A model generated the notes under the pieces. The model was not told where the DNA came from and did no database searches. It saw only the letters and a program-made list of their open reading frames with translations. Shown here piece after piece: positions 19,663-33,600 of a DNA stretch of 64,000 bases (positions are counted from its first letter, which is position 1; every line of letters starts with the position of its first letter). Source of the stretch: Bemisia tabaci (taxonomy: Eukaryota; Arthropoda; Insecta; Hemiptera; Aleyrodidae); assembly GCF_918797505.1 (NCBI RefSeq), contig NC_092800.1:21447313-21511312 (forward strand). Reading direction: 5' to 3'. The translations under genes were made by a program, and so were the position numbers.

Positions 19663-22600
19663 TCACGTGAAGAGTTCAATTTTTTCAGAGATCTTTTGCA
19701 TCAGCTGAGCTCCTTGATTCTGGACATCCCTGCAGGCAAGAACAGTTAAAAAATTATTGATCAGGAATAATGTAAATCAACACTTGGAACAAAGGGCACA
19801 GAATGACGGGGGGAGAAACGTAGCAATAAAAAATTATACATATTTATACCGGAATAAAATGCGTATTTTGTTGTGGAGCCAACACTTAAATCTATTCTAG
19901 CTCTGGAATTTTCATTCAAAGGAGAGCTATTGTATAGAATACATATGTATTTGAGATTAATAATTACCAAAAAATTGAAAGAACTTGATAATGGTAAAAA
20001 TACCTCGACAAACATAACATATGAATCTCAGTCGAGACTTAAGACGCCAACCGTCTTGACCTGATGTGTTCCAAAATTGGGACAGCTATCGGGTGCAAAC
20101 ACTTACCGTTTTTCTTAACTTCGGAAGAAATCTGACAAAGGTGCTTGAAAATGAAAAGTAAGAAAGCAGAAAATAGAAAGAAAAAAAGAAACTATTTCAT
20201 TTCAAGCAACAAAAAGAAGCACTAGCATATTTTTTTGTTAATATCACAGTTGTTCTTGATAAAGAAAAGAACTGACACGTTCTAAGTTTGACCTTGAAAA
20301 GTTCAAAAATTAACCATCAGTAGATGCATATTAACTTACAGTTCATCAAGATTATGTTCTTGATCGATAAGACAAGCTGAATCATTCAAGTTGGAGTCAT
20401 CACAAGATGTACGGTATTTCATCATTACATCATTTGTCAGCTTCACCGTTGCTTTGAATTCAGCCTCCTTGAATTTGAATTTGTTCATTGCTAGCGTAAA
20501 TAGCAAACTGATGGTTGCGAGGATTTGGGCACCATTCTGAAAGAGGAACATCAATTTTTGTAGACTTGCTGTGATATAAAATTGGTTTTTAGCCATATCC
20601 TTCCCCCAGAATTTCTCTTATTACTCAAGAGCCAAAAATAAACCAAAAATGGAAGGGAAATATCCCTATTTTAACTATTAATCCTAAGATTAGAATAAAC
20701 CTGCATAAATAGCCTAAGTTGAATAAATAAAATAGATCATAGTTCAATAGTTCAAAGTCAAATAGTTCAAAGGTGCGTTCAAAGGTTTTCTTATTTGTGG
20801 CTCTATCTATGGAGCTGGATCTGAACGACAGTTTAACCACTTTCAAAATGAAAATTCTCAGATTTATCCGCAGAGATACTAATTTCTGTTGCGGGATATA
20901 CACTTGCAGAATCTAGCCTTGTAGTGAATAAGATATTAGATAATATTGAAAATAGTTTTCTTAAAGGACTTTAGCATGTTCAAGTAATATTTACCAATAT
21001 GAAAAACTGACCCAACATTGCAACCCAGCCGCAACTGATTGAGACTGATTTGGACAACTAATTGGGAGCAACCAAAAACTTTCTTCTACGCAGCAATACT
21101 GTACTTATTTTCCTTGCGATTATCAAGATTATGGGAAAAAAATCTAGAGTGTAGATTTTTCTTTCACTTTATGATACTAATTTAACTTTTCAAATCTGAG
21201 TAATTCAAGGGTTGCCTACCATCTCTACTACTGGTTGAATACAGAGCGTATTTTATGATTTGACTGATGATAAAGGACCATTCACTTAATCAACTTAATT
21301 AGATATTCGTGCGAAGTTAAACAAATGACTTTATAACAGTGTCAGATGCGAATCAATCTGTGTGATATCTGACATCATATTTTTAAATGACTTACGTGGG
21401 CGTAAAGTTCAGTGACATTTCTGTTAAGACACGTGAGGAATAATGAGCAGAAAACAGGCCGAGAATTGATGAGAGTCAACAAGAAATTTGTGAAAAATGG
21501 CAAGTTGTTCAGTTTGACAAATTGCACAGCGACATTATTCTGCAAGGCAAAGCAAAACAAAATCTGACTTAAACACTGCAGGAAATAAATCTACTCATTC
21601 ATACTTAAGAATTATTAAACTGAAATAAAAAGTTGTAGAATTTTATTTTGGTTATACAAACAGCTTGGTTTTTTGATACTGAAAGACATTTTAACGGAAA
21701 AACTCTCTACCACTTACCTTGTTCTGGTGTTTTTAAATTGCCGCTCCCATTTTATTTTTTCAAAGGAGAACAAATCAACATCATTCCTTTAATTTTTCTA
21801 GAGCTGTGCGATTAATTGAACGTTAATCGTAACAGCTATTAAGTTTTTTAATTATATTGTAATCGAATTATTTATTTATTTTACAATTTTTTGAACACGC
21901 CCATTAAAAAATAAGTACAAGAAGTAGATAACAAAATAGCCACTATTCAAAGAGATAGGTTACTTTGAGAATTGAAAAATTAATCCCGATTGGATTGAGT
22001 CGATTATTTATGGAATGAGATGATGGGAAAAGATGAGCAGAGAAAAATGTAGTGCATAATAAAATACACAGGACTGGAATGCTTACCTTGAGAACTTCAA
22101 TCATGAAACTTTGAACCACAGCTTTAGCAACTATATTGATGATGCGAGGTAATATGCTGTTCGTTTTGTCTTTGGCATGGACTTCAGCATAATTCAAGAA
22201 CACTTCTCTCAGACATTTCTTCATACCAATAATATCCTGAAACGAAAGAAAAATCCAAGAATTTATTTGGGTTAGTAAAAAATAAAATTGTTGTTATGAT
22301 TTTTGTTCTATTTATAATAATTTCCATTTTCTGAAACACTAAACCTTCTTCTGCTGTTTTTATAATTACTTACTTGTTTTATTATTAGTAATTTTTCAAT
22401 AAATTTAAATTTTCCACAAACCATATATATCTAATCAATTGATTAATCTTAATATTCTTTGTACTAGTCTTGCCTTTGCTTGTTATGGTTTCTTCCACCT
22501 TAGATTCATCAGTTAGAGGCACACACAATCATTTGCTTTTTGGTTACTCAACTGAAAAGACGGATAAAATCAAGGTAAGAAAAACCATGGTATGCGTCAC

Positions 22601-25600
22601 CACGATGTGTGATATCATGCAACCGTGTTTTTCGAATGGCGATATCTATGTTGATATTGAACGAGGAAACTTAGCATTTGTATGGATCTTATTATTCGCT
22701 GAAATCTGAATTCATCAAAATACAATTCTGTGAGTAGCGTAATTGACTCATTGCCAGCCTTCCTCCTCTAAAAAAACCGATCATTGTATCATAAAGGTGA
22801 GAAAATAGTAAAATAATGTTTTACCTTGACACACTCCAAGATCCTATCATGATCGTAGTTTTTGAAGGTTGCAGCAGTCAGAATACATTCCAGGAAGTGA
22901 GGAACAATGGTCTTATAGACATTATTTAGACGCTTGGCAGAGTAATAACTCGGAAACATGCTCATGGCCTGGCTTAACATATTGACAGAGCTCTCCAAAA
23001 CAAGCAAACCATTCTTGCCTGGAATCGAAAGTATTTTTACATATTAAACGTTTAACAGATTCAGTGATGGTTGTTGCATGCAAAGAATATTTTCTTCCCA
23101 ACTTCCGAAACTCTTTAATAAATATTATGTAGTTAGATTAGTCAATTGTATGTTGCTTTTTTAGAATGTTTTACCCACACAGACAGAAAGAAAAGAAAGA
23201 AAAAAGCTAAAACTTATATCCAAAGTTGGGTATTGATACTAAAAATTTCGCCTAATCTGCAACACACCTCCTGAAAAGTATATTATGTCTACCTTGCAAG
23301 ACATTTTGATTGAAAAAATGGGCAATTAGTAATTGTAATCATTCATATCATTCACCTGGGAATAGGTTCAAGCTGTTTACTGCATGAGATGGAGAGGCAA
23401 TGGCCTCTTATCAGACTAAAGGGGATTTATAAGAGCAGATAAATATAGCTCAAGGGGAGGGAGGGAGTATGGTGTTTAGCGAAGGTTTAAATCACACGCC
23501 AGCAAACCTTTCCTGATGCTGTCGAGACCTCAACTGGTTTTTCAAGGCATATTACATGATTGATAGCTAGACAGCAGCTACTAGCAGACACTCAATGATG
23601 AGGCGTCCCAGATTTGAGGGCACTCAGAGGTTTTCTCTTGGAATTCAAGACAGGAAACAGATTGGACTTTTATTGAAATTTGCATGAATTTCCCAGGATT
23701 TAAAATTAGCATACGCATCACACATTAATTATCCTCCTTGGAAAAATAAAAATACGGACTAATTTTCCAAGCATATATTCATGAACGAATATATTTGAGC
23801 AATTTCCCAAGAACTTGAACACTTGAAACATATTTCATGATATTCAAGGACTTTTCAAGGTGCCACAAACCCTGTTTTCGGAGACTTTGACTTACCACAA
23901 TTAAGACATCTACTGAGCACTTTCAGCATTTCTGCCAAGACAAGTCTATCAGCTTGCTCAAGCGCCAGCAACGTCCTACCAGCTTGAATGATAATATTGA
24001 TGAAAGAACATATGATAGGCTCCGGCTGCGTCTCCAGATTTTCAACGAGGGTCCTAAAATCAAAAGTTAAGACTCTACAATCAACTTTTGAAAGAATTAT
24101 TTAAAAGCAGAGTGAGATTTACAAAATATTTCAATAATGTGCTCGTTAATTTTCCTTTAAAATAAATGGGAAAAGACTTACGAAGTCGCAATCTGAGATA
24201 CGCTTTTTCCGACTTTAGTTATCAATATGTTTCTATACAAAGATATGATTAGGGAACTTCTGAGATAAAGGCTTTTACCAAAAAATCAAGCTAAGAGAAA
24301 AAAATTTCTAAAATCTCCATTATTGTTTTCTGATTGCTGCCTTGATGGAATTTTTCCATGCGAACGTTTTTTAAGTGAGAAGCATCTTCTGTTAAATATG
24401 ACATGCTGCTGCATTCATGATAACTGATTTGTTTACCACAAAAATCCTTTGATTCCTAACTAAAGAGAATGATACATAAAGAAGGAAGATTACCTCTCAC
24501 ACCATTGTAACAGACCAGAGTAAAATTCGGTGGCATTGAAAGCTTCTGTGGCAGAAGTTGCCGAGAGTTCTCCCTCCGGGTCTTTATGTAACATGATGGC
24601 CAGTTTCAAGTAAGTATAGAGACACTGGTTCAGAAATTCATCCGATAGTAATTCAGATGCAAACTCCTCTTCATTCTGTATCCTTTTTTCAATCAAAGTC
24701 TGAAACCAAATATCATGACAAATGAAATAAAAGAATAATGGTTAGAATTGAATTGGTCATTCTCAAAAAAACTTCAGCACATAAAAATCGAAAATTGAGT
24801 TTTCGGTGGTTAGGTAATGCTTAGGCATGGATGCATCTTGCTAAGTGACAAGCAAAAAAACAGATATTTAAGGCTTAAATAACATCTGAAAAGTTCAATT
24901 ATTCTAATGAAAAGGACTCAAGCTCCAAAGCGCTAAATAGTACTCGCTTATCTTGATTTGATCGGATTCCAATCCCACATGCAAGTATCTCGAATCTTCA
25001 AGAGTGAAGACGTAAATATTTGTCCTTTCAAGCCAAATACTTCTTTATTTCTGAGATTTTAGTAAGTTTTTGCATTTGTTAGCGATTATCAGTGAGTAAA
25101 TTGTCATAGTATTTTAGGTACAGAAAGAGTAAAGGAAAGTCTCATCATCTCATCATCAAGAATCAGTGCACATTATGGCTTGAAGTACTAGAAAATCTTT
25201 TTGAAATAAATTTGATCATTCTCAAAAAGACTCGAGCACTAATTCGTTTTTTCATATTTTTCTATACAAATTGAAAGAAAATTTCTGAAACAACCACAGT
25301 CCGATCTTGAATTGCAATCTCCTCACACATTCATTTTTTAGCCTCTGAGTTTTAGAACCCGTCAATTAAAACAGTTATTACTGTTTTTCTCTAATTCTCA
25401 TTTCCGGCACTTAAGTCTTTTAGAGAAAAATACTCTGCGTGCTTTCAAAAGGAATTGCTTTAAAGAGGGAACTATCTATCTTTTCTTGAAATCATATTTC
25501 AAAGATGGAGCTGAATTTTCATGGAGTTTCCAAGAACGTAGGCAATGAAGAAAAATGATACATATTTCTGAAATATGGTTAGAAAAATGGCGATGACTAC

Positions 25601-28600
25601 AATAAAAAATACAAAGGGATCAATTTCAAAATTTTAGAACATGGGGGAGAAGAGGAATAAAAATATATGCAGCTCAATATGTTCCGAGGTTAGGCATCGC
25701 AACGTAAATCATTGGGAGACCTTGCGAGAGATAAATAAATGTTACCTTGATTCTTTCCAAGTAAGTGAAAAGCTCGAAGAACTGATCATAGTGTTTGGTT
25801 AGAACTCTCTTTTTGTCAACTGGGTTACTGAAAATCATATCTATCAGTTTGAGACCACATATTGGCTTTGCGTCTTTGGTTTCAAACCTGATCTTCTTCT
25901 TCCTTGTGGTGGTTCTATCCCGATGGGTCTGTAAAATTTTCATAAAAAACATTTCAGGATTAATGATCGTACCCAAAAAGCACTGAATTTATAAAATGTG
26001 ATAACTTAAGAGCAAAATCAGTGCTGGCAGGATTCTTGACAGTTCCTAAAACCAAAGTCAAGGATTTTACAGAGTTATAAAAGTATGATCATGGACTTTT
26101 AAGGACGTGTACAAATTTTTAGAGACAGCCTCAAATTTAAGAGCTTTTCTGGAACTAGGGAGTTTGTTGCAGAAAAGACGATTGACACTTTGATTAAAAA
26201 CTCTGTTAAAGGCCTAATTCTTTCTTTTAATCGGACTTCATTTTGCGTTTGGGAACTAAAATCTTTGCCTTAGTTCAGAGACAACGTATGTACCATTTGT
26301 TTTCTTATGCACAAACGTCTTTATAGGGATGAGCTAGAAACTGTAGTTCCTAATTACAAAAGAAGTCCAATCAAGGCTTATAAGTTTCTCATTTTGTAGA
26401 TCAGACTGTTGTTATTACTGTTTGTTTAAGTAATATTGTTTTTGTTGCAAAATTGTATCCTTCACTACTGTCATGGTTCTGTTTGGTATTCTACTTTTGT
26501 AATACATTTTTTAATAAATTAATAAAATGTACTTAAATTGCAAATCCCTGACACATGCAAGAGCTCCATAATAATTCAGTGTTACTTACAGGTAAAACGG
26601 AGAAATTCAAGTTTTCCGCTTTGAAAGAGTCGTTGAGCCAATCATAAACCAGCTCAATGATATCTAGGCCTCGATTCCACGAGCAAAGTGTGCTGACGAT
26701 GCACCGGCATTCCTGATACTGCATCACATGACCGCAATGCCTCAGTTGTGAGACGCATGCACTGGCGATATGGCATACTCCTAATATTTTTGAGAGGGGA
26801 ATCAAGCTTGCCAACTGAAGAACGCCAAAGAATGTCTCGGTCCCCTAAAAACAAGGAAATCAGCTTGTGATGGGGAGATATTGTTGGAGCTAAGAATAGC
26901 ATTATTTCTGAATATTGAAAATCAGATTATTCATCACGAGTCAACTGTTTTCTAGAATTAATTATGGATTGAGTATTTCCAAAAATGGATTTTCTGAGGC
27001 AAAGACGAAAAGATTGTGAAAATGTTTAAGTGTTCTAAATTTTCTTACGTAATGATTCAGTCGAACTTGTTACAGGAAAACTATAATGAACAAGAACCTA
27101 ATTTCGACACAGGCAACTGGTTTTTCACAAATCTTCTTACAGTACATCTCGTTATCTTTAAACAATTTTCAGGATTTTAATACAAGCAAACAGGCTTTAA
27201 TTAACAGATCTTATTATTTCTTGTTAGTCTATACTAACTAGGGTTGTTGATACTTAACCAATACTTCCAAAGTATCGATACTTTTAATCGATACTTATCG
27301 ATACTTGGCATCGATACTTATCGATACTTGGCATCGATACTCAACAATATCGATACCATGTAATATCGATCCCCAAACCCCAATATCGATGATATCAATA
27401 CTTTATCTGATTTGGCCATGAAGAAGGCCTCTTTTTCTTTTTTTAACAACTTCTCTCTCTCTTCTGTTTCACCTTCACTATGCACTGTGACAAACGACGG
27501 AGTAATCAGGTTTCTCAAGATGATTACTTTCGTTAAAAATGTTAAAAGCTCGGTTTGATAACATATTATAGTTGACTAAGCAGGCAAATAAGGGCGGTTT
27601 GAGAGAAACGAAAGTCTGGCTGAATTAAACGGTTGACAGACATACGCACATTTCGAATTACGGCATAATTTAGAAATAGTATCGATGGTATCGATACCTC
27701 AAAAGTATCGATGCTTCAGCTCGATGCTCGATACCGGTATCGATGCTTTGAGTCCATACCAGTATCGATACCGAGTATCGATACTTCCTTGAGAATCGAC
27801 ATCCCTAATACTAACCACTGAAACCATCAGGATACAGTTCTGTATCTAGTGTAACTGACCCATTGGAGTGTCTATCCTAACAACCAGATGCTTTGTTATT
27901 TCTTCGCAAACAGTATTTACCGCTGACGATTAGTGAAAAGTAAAATTCAAGCACTTTCCAAGGTCCCACAAACCATGCAGATCAAGGTTTTCTTACAAGA
28001 GCAAAGGAAAATACACCTTAAGAATAATTACCTTAAAATATTTCAACATGATAGGAATCATGGAAACTGAAAGCTCATAAAGATCCTCCAGATCTTTCTC
28101 ATGGTCTCTGGAATTCAATGTGCCAGCATGAATGATCCATAACAAAGAAACGATATCAAACAATGCATGACTGACAGGTAGCTCATCGAAAGGAGTGAGC
28201 TTTTCAACACTGCTTGCTACGCTTTCCTCTGCTTTCGACGCTGAGACAGAGTCATTTATCTTTGATGTATTGGAGTCACTGCTGTCTCCAGAAGAGGATT
28301 TAGAGGTGTCCTGACAACTGTCATCTGAAACATGGAAATTGATACAATTTAAAGATGAATAAATACAATAGAAAAGAAAATGATTGAGCCAGTATACTTG
28401 AGATTTAACTCTTACTCAATACCCCAAGCTAAAGAGTGACTCTGCCCCTCAGCAACCGCTGTCCAAGACGTCTTGTGAAAATAACACTTCGGAGTTATTT
28501 TTTTCAGATGTTTAACCCTTTCCGGTCCGCGGCAGTTTTCCACGGCCGTCGTTAAGTGAGGTTAAGGTAGCAGCGATGTTGTCAACAAAGACAGTGGTTT

Positions 28601-30640
28601 CCAAAGGCTCCACCAGAGGCCGCCACTTGCTGGAGCAGTCGAATATACCCGATATCGGGCCTGCACAGAAGTTCAAACTTTTGGGCGACTATATCCGACA
28701 TCGGACCTAAACGCGTTATTTTTCACGGCGAATATATCCGACATTGGACCGGAAAGGGTTAAAACATAATTTCGAATACAGATCATGAAGCAGACATTAT
28801 TCAGCTGAATCAGCCGTGGAAATGGTAATAGTTCTTGGCCTTCCCATTTTTCAGGAAGCCTTTACATATTAAAAACAATTTTCCCGAGTTTTTAAAAACC
28901 TATTACAGAAATGACCTTGAAAACTGTTACTATGTTTATTAGGTAAAACTTAAAAATTTCCAAATTTAAAAACATTCAATTAAGCCGTAATTCACTGCTT
29001 TTTATATACCTAAATGTTGCAAACATTTTTTTTATGATTACTGTAACTTTCTGAGCCCCTGAATTTTCATATTTTGTCACAATTTGTTCTTTCATTCCAC
29101 GAAGCTGATTTCCATGATTTTTCTTGGATAAGCCCGCTATTTTCAGATTTTGGAAAAATCAATTTTTAAACTTTTTTGTTAGGAAATAGTAAAACGACAC
29201 TTACCATCAACGTTATTTGTCTTTTCTGATAGTGGTCGGTAATGTTTCCGTCGTTTCTTGAGCTTTGGTTGCAGCTCGTCGGGAATATCATCTTTTTCTG
29301 CTGCAGCCTCCTCTCTTGCTTCCCGAGCACGCATTCTTGCCATTTTATCCATGATATGAGCACGTACGGTTGATAAAATCACCATCATTATCCGATACGC
29401 TTCTTCGTAATGGAGTAATTTCGACGAATATTGAATCAATTTCCGACCAGCAGCTGGATTCAACTGTATCAATTTTATAAGTCTCTTCAATGTGACTTTA
29501 TCGTCATGGTTCTTAGAGAAAATATTGCTAAAAAGCAACTCGGTCAAAGCCTTTGCGACTGATTCATTTTCCTCTTTCTGAAACGAAACACACACAAACA
29601 TCAAAATTTGGGTAAAAAAAAGGACTGTAGCCCAAAAAAGCTTAAATAGGGTGCTAACTCAAATTTTACTTTAGATTTTCGGGATTTTCCTGATATTTTA
29701 AAAGAAATTTCCCAATTTTTTTGCATGAATATATCAATCAACACTTAATGATTATACAGACCAACATATTCAATGAATTAAATAAAATGTTTCACTTTTG
29801 CATGTACTAAACTGCATATAATTGAAAAATGTAATAAGAGCCTAGAGATATCTTTAGGATCGTAAATAAATCGTAAGAATTCTCACCCCAAGTCGCATGG
29901 AGATGAGCTTGATATCAGAAATTTTCCAGTATTGCAAGTCTTCCAGATCAGCCTCCTTCACTTTTTGTAGCATGCGAATGAAAGAAAGACGCACTTTATC
30001 GCATTCGTCACCCAAGTAATTTCCCAAATTTTTTAGGAGTGATGTAAGATACTCATGGCACTGCTCGTTGTCAATTAAACTGGAGAAGCCTCGGTAAACA
30101 GCGCAACGCACATCACTTGATGAGCCATCATTGGTGCAGTCATTGATTATAATTTGGAAAAGCTTTTGCAGAGATTCTGGAGAAAATGTATTCCAATTTG
30201 ACTTCATACATGCAAACACTCCCTGAAACACAAACGAGACAGACATTTAATGTTAAAAGTCAATCAAAGACATCGCGAACCTGAACGTAAAAATAAGAGA
30301 ATTAAGAGACTTCCTTGCATAATTTGGAGAATTTTGCCAAGAGTATTTAAAAATTCTGAATTTATTTTATTTTTTACAATGTTGCGTTAAAACTAGCAAC
30401 ATAATTTTATTCTTCATACACAAACTATTCCTGATTCACAAATAAATAATAAAAACAACCTCTTCATTAAGTTACTTAGTTCTGATGTTAAATTATTTGC
30501 ATATCCATATCCTTTCTCTTCTACATATTTTACAATAGGACAAAAAATTCGGTTTCACAGAGGGAAGAAGACTTTCCTAGTACACTGAGAAAGTGGGATG
30601 CACATTAGACTTTCGACATTTTTATTTGTGCATCAGAAAA

Positions 30641-30675
<35 letters not shown>

Positions 30676-33600
30676 ACATAACAACCTTTGAGATATAAAC
30701 TTTTGTCAATTAGTACATAGTTTATGGGCTTGCTCACCTAAAAAAAGTTTAAAAACAAAATGTCGTCAAAGAACTTCAACTTCACCCTTTCTGTACAGAG
30801 ATTGATTCACAGACATTTTTCATTTCTATTATGAATTTGAAATTTTCTCATTGCTGTAGCAAATACATATTTGATGAGAAATTGGACAAGAGAACTTACC
30901 CTGACAGCTAGCACTCTCACAAGATGGCTATCATCAACCAACAAGTCTGCCATTTCCTGATGTTGTCGATCAAGATGCATTATACGGTCAGGTTTAGCTT
31001 CTCCGTGATATTCCAACGGATAAACATCGAAAAATATTTCTGCAGCATTGCAGCGAATCAGATTATTTTCAAACTGTAACAAAGGGACAAAATGTACAAA
31101 TAACGCCATATTTTTGTTATAAAGGACTACAGTAAGACCTTGATTTATCGGATCCCGATTTGATGGATTCCGCAATTTAACGGAACAATTCGACAGTCCC
31201 TAGAAATGAAATAAATTGAGGTTTTGCTGCATTTCAGATCTTCAGGATCACATTTTCAATAGAGATCACAAGTTAATTTTGCATATATTAGAGAACTTCC
31301 TTGATACTTGTTCTCAAGAGAGCATATCGACAGTGAAACTCCCAATCCACGTATCTTGTTAGTAGTGTTTCAAAACCTCCGCTCCCATTTTATTTTTTTG
31401 AAGGAGAACAAGTTAACATCATTCCTTGAAATTTTACAGAATTTTCTTTGCTCAGAAAAGAAAAGTCACGGAAGTTTTTAAGCACTGATGTTGAGTAGTT
31501 TTCTATTTCACAAATAAGTGATGACAGAAAGTCTGCAACAATGCAAACCAAGATACATCGCTTGGAAGTTTCTTTGTCGATAAGTGCTCTGCAATGTTGG
31601 ATACAGGTATTATCAAATACCTTGACTGTCATTCGGTCTATTTATCTGTTATGTTTATCTCCAAAATGTTGTCCTGACAAAGAATGGTCTGCAATGCAAT
31701 CCATTTACTGTAAAATGCAAATCCACCAATATCAATTCACACTTTTCTTGTTATCAGTGTTCTGCCTTCCCTGGGCGCCATGCTGTCGCCAAATGCGCCT
31801 AAAAGTCAGGCCTTGCCGCCTAAAAATTGGGGGGGGGGGGGCTGGGCCATCGTGGCGCCTAAAAAATTTGACTGACTGAACTTGCAATCGGGAAGCGGCT
31901 GAAGCAATGAAGCCCTCTCTATACGCACCTAGGCCATTCGCCATGGCCCGTATGCAAAAATTTAATTTGGCTCCTAAAAAATAGTAGATGGCTCCTAAAA
32001 ATTGGGCTTCCCCGCCAAGGTGGCTCCTAAACTTTTAGGGGGAAGGCAGAACACCGCTTATTATCATTAAAGTGAAATAGGTATGAATGATTTTCGTTGG
32101 TTTTTCATGGGGGGGGGGGACTTACGACTAACTTTATTTTGGCAAATGCTGAAGGTTTACTCCTTTTTCCTAACTTAATGTGGGTAAATATTTCAAAATC
32201 GTGCCCACTGAGAAAGTTTATTAGTTTATATAGTGGAAATGTGTTTGAAGAAATACACTGCTAAATGAGAACTTACATGTAAATATCTCCACAGCAGAGG
32301 CGTATAAAGAGTGGTTATCGCTTTGCTGAGCCTTAAGTGCTCTCGTTTGTTGTGCAGGAACGACAGTATTGTGAAGACATTGTGACCTAAATTCGACATC
32401 TCAAGTCCACTGCGCTGGATAGTAAATATTGCCATCATATAATTTTGAAAGCATTTGTTTTCAACCGCCTGGAAAAGAGAAAACACTCAAAATGATTACT
32501 GATTGCAAAATTATCTGCGAGCAATTCAAATGGACCTCCATTTTGAACTACTTACAACATGCTTTTTTAGTAATAAATATCTTAAGTACATCAGGGATTT
32601 ACTATTTAAGGACTTTACTTTATATACAATTTTGTGTAAATTCTAGAAGGGGCCAAGCAGCATATCATGTCGCTCTTAAAACATAGAGCATGAACCTTAA
32701 GCATGTAGTAGAAAAAGATAGGAATTTTAAGTAAAATATAGTACTGCGTGTAGAGACCCCATTTCCTCAAGATTTATAATGACCTAAATTCTGGCTAAAA
32801 ATCCCAAAATTCTCGCAAAAACCTGCCAAATTCTTGCCAAAATTTGACTGCACTTCTCAAATTCTTGCTGAAAAACTAAAAATTATCGCTAAAAATCCTA
32901 AAATTCTCACTGAGAATCCAAAAATTCTAAAATTTTCGATGCTAACTGCCAAATTCTTGCTAAAAATGTGTGATTTTTTTCATCTCTTATTTTAAATTGG
33001 AAAAACGTGGTTGGCAGTGCCAGTGGTTTAATGCAAAACGAAGCACAAATCTATGATTGGTCATTTGGTCAATGACGGAAACCGGAGTTTCACGAAGTTT
33101 CCCGCGTCCCGCCCACTGGAATGATCGGCAGCTACGAACACAATAAAGCTCATTTTACCACAAATTTTCCACCAACAGCGCAAATTACGTCGAAATTCGC
33201 GAATTCTCTGTGTAAACTGGCGATGTCACGCCAGAATTCGCGTCAAATTCGGAAATTCGCGCCAAATACCGAAATTCTCAATTACATATTCGAATTCAAT
33301 GGAACTCCATGATGCGTCTGAGCTTGGTCCAAGTGCTTAAAAACGACTTTTTGAACATTCGCGCAAACAAATTTCTGGGGTCTATGCGTAAGACATAATT
33401 TCTACATGAAAAAGTCTACATCGAAGTAATAGTCTAGACTTTACTAAAAGGCACAAATTACAGTTAACAGATCTTAGGCAGTCAGTGGAGCAAACCAAGT
33501 ACTTACTTTTCTGACTTCTTTGTTTTCAGCAGAATGCAACCAAGCGAGGTAATACGCTTCACCGTAGCCATCCGCATGAGCTCTCTTTGTTTGAGGCACC

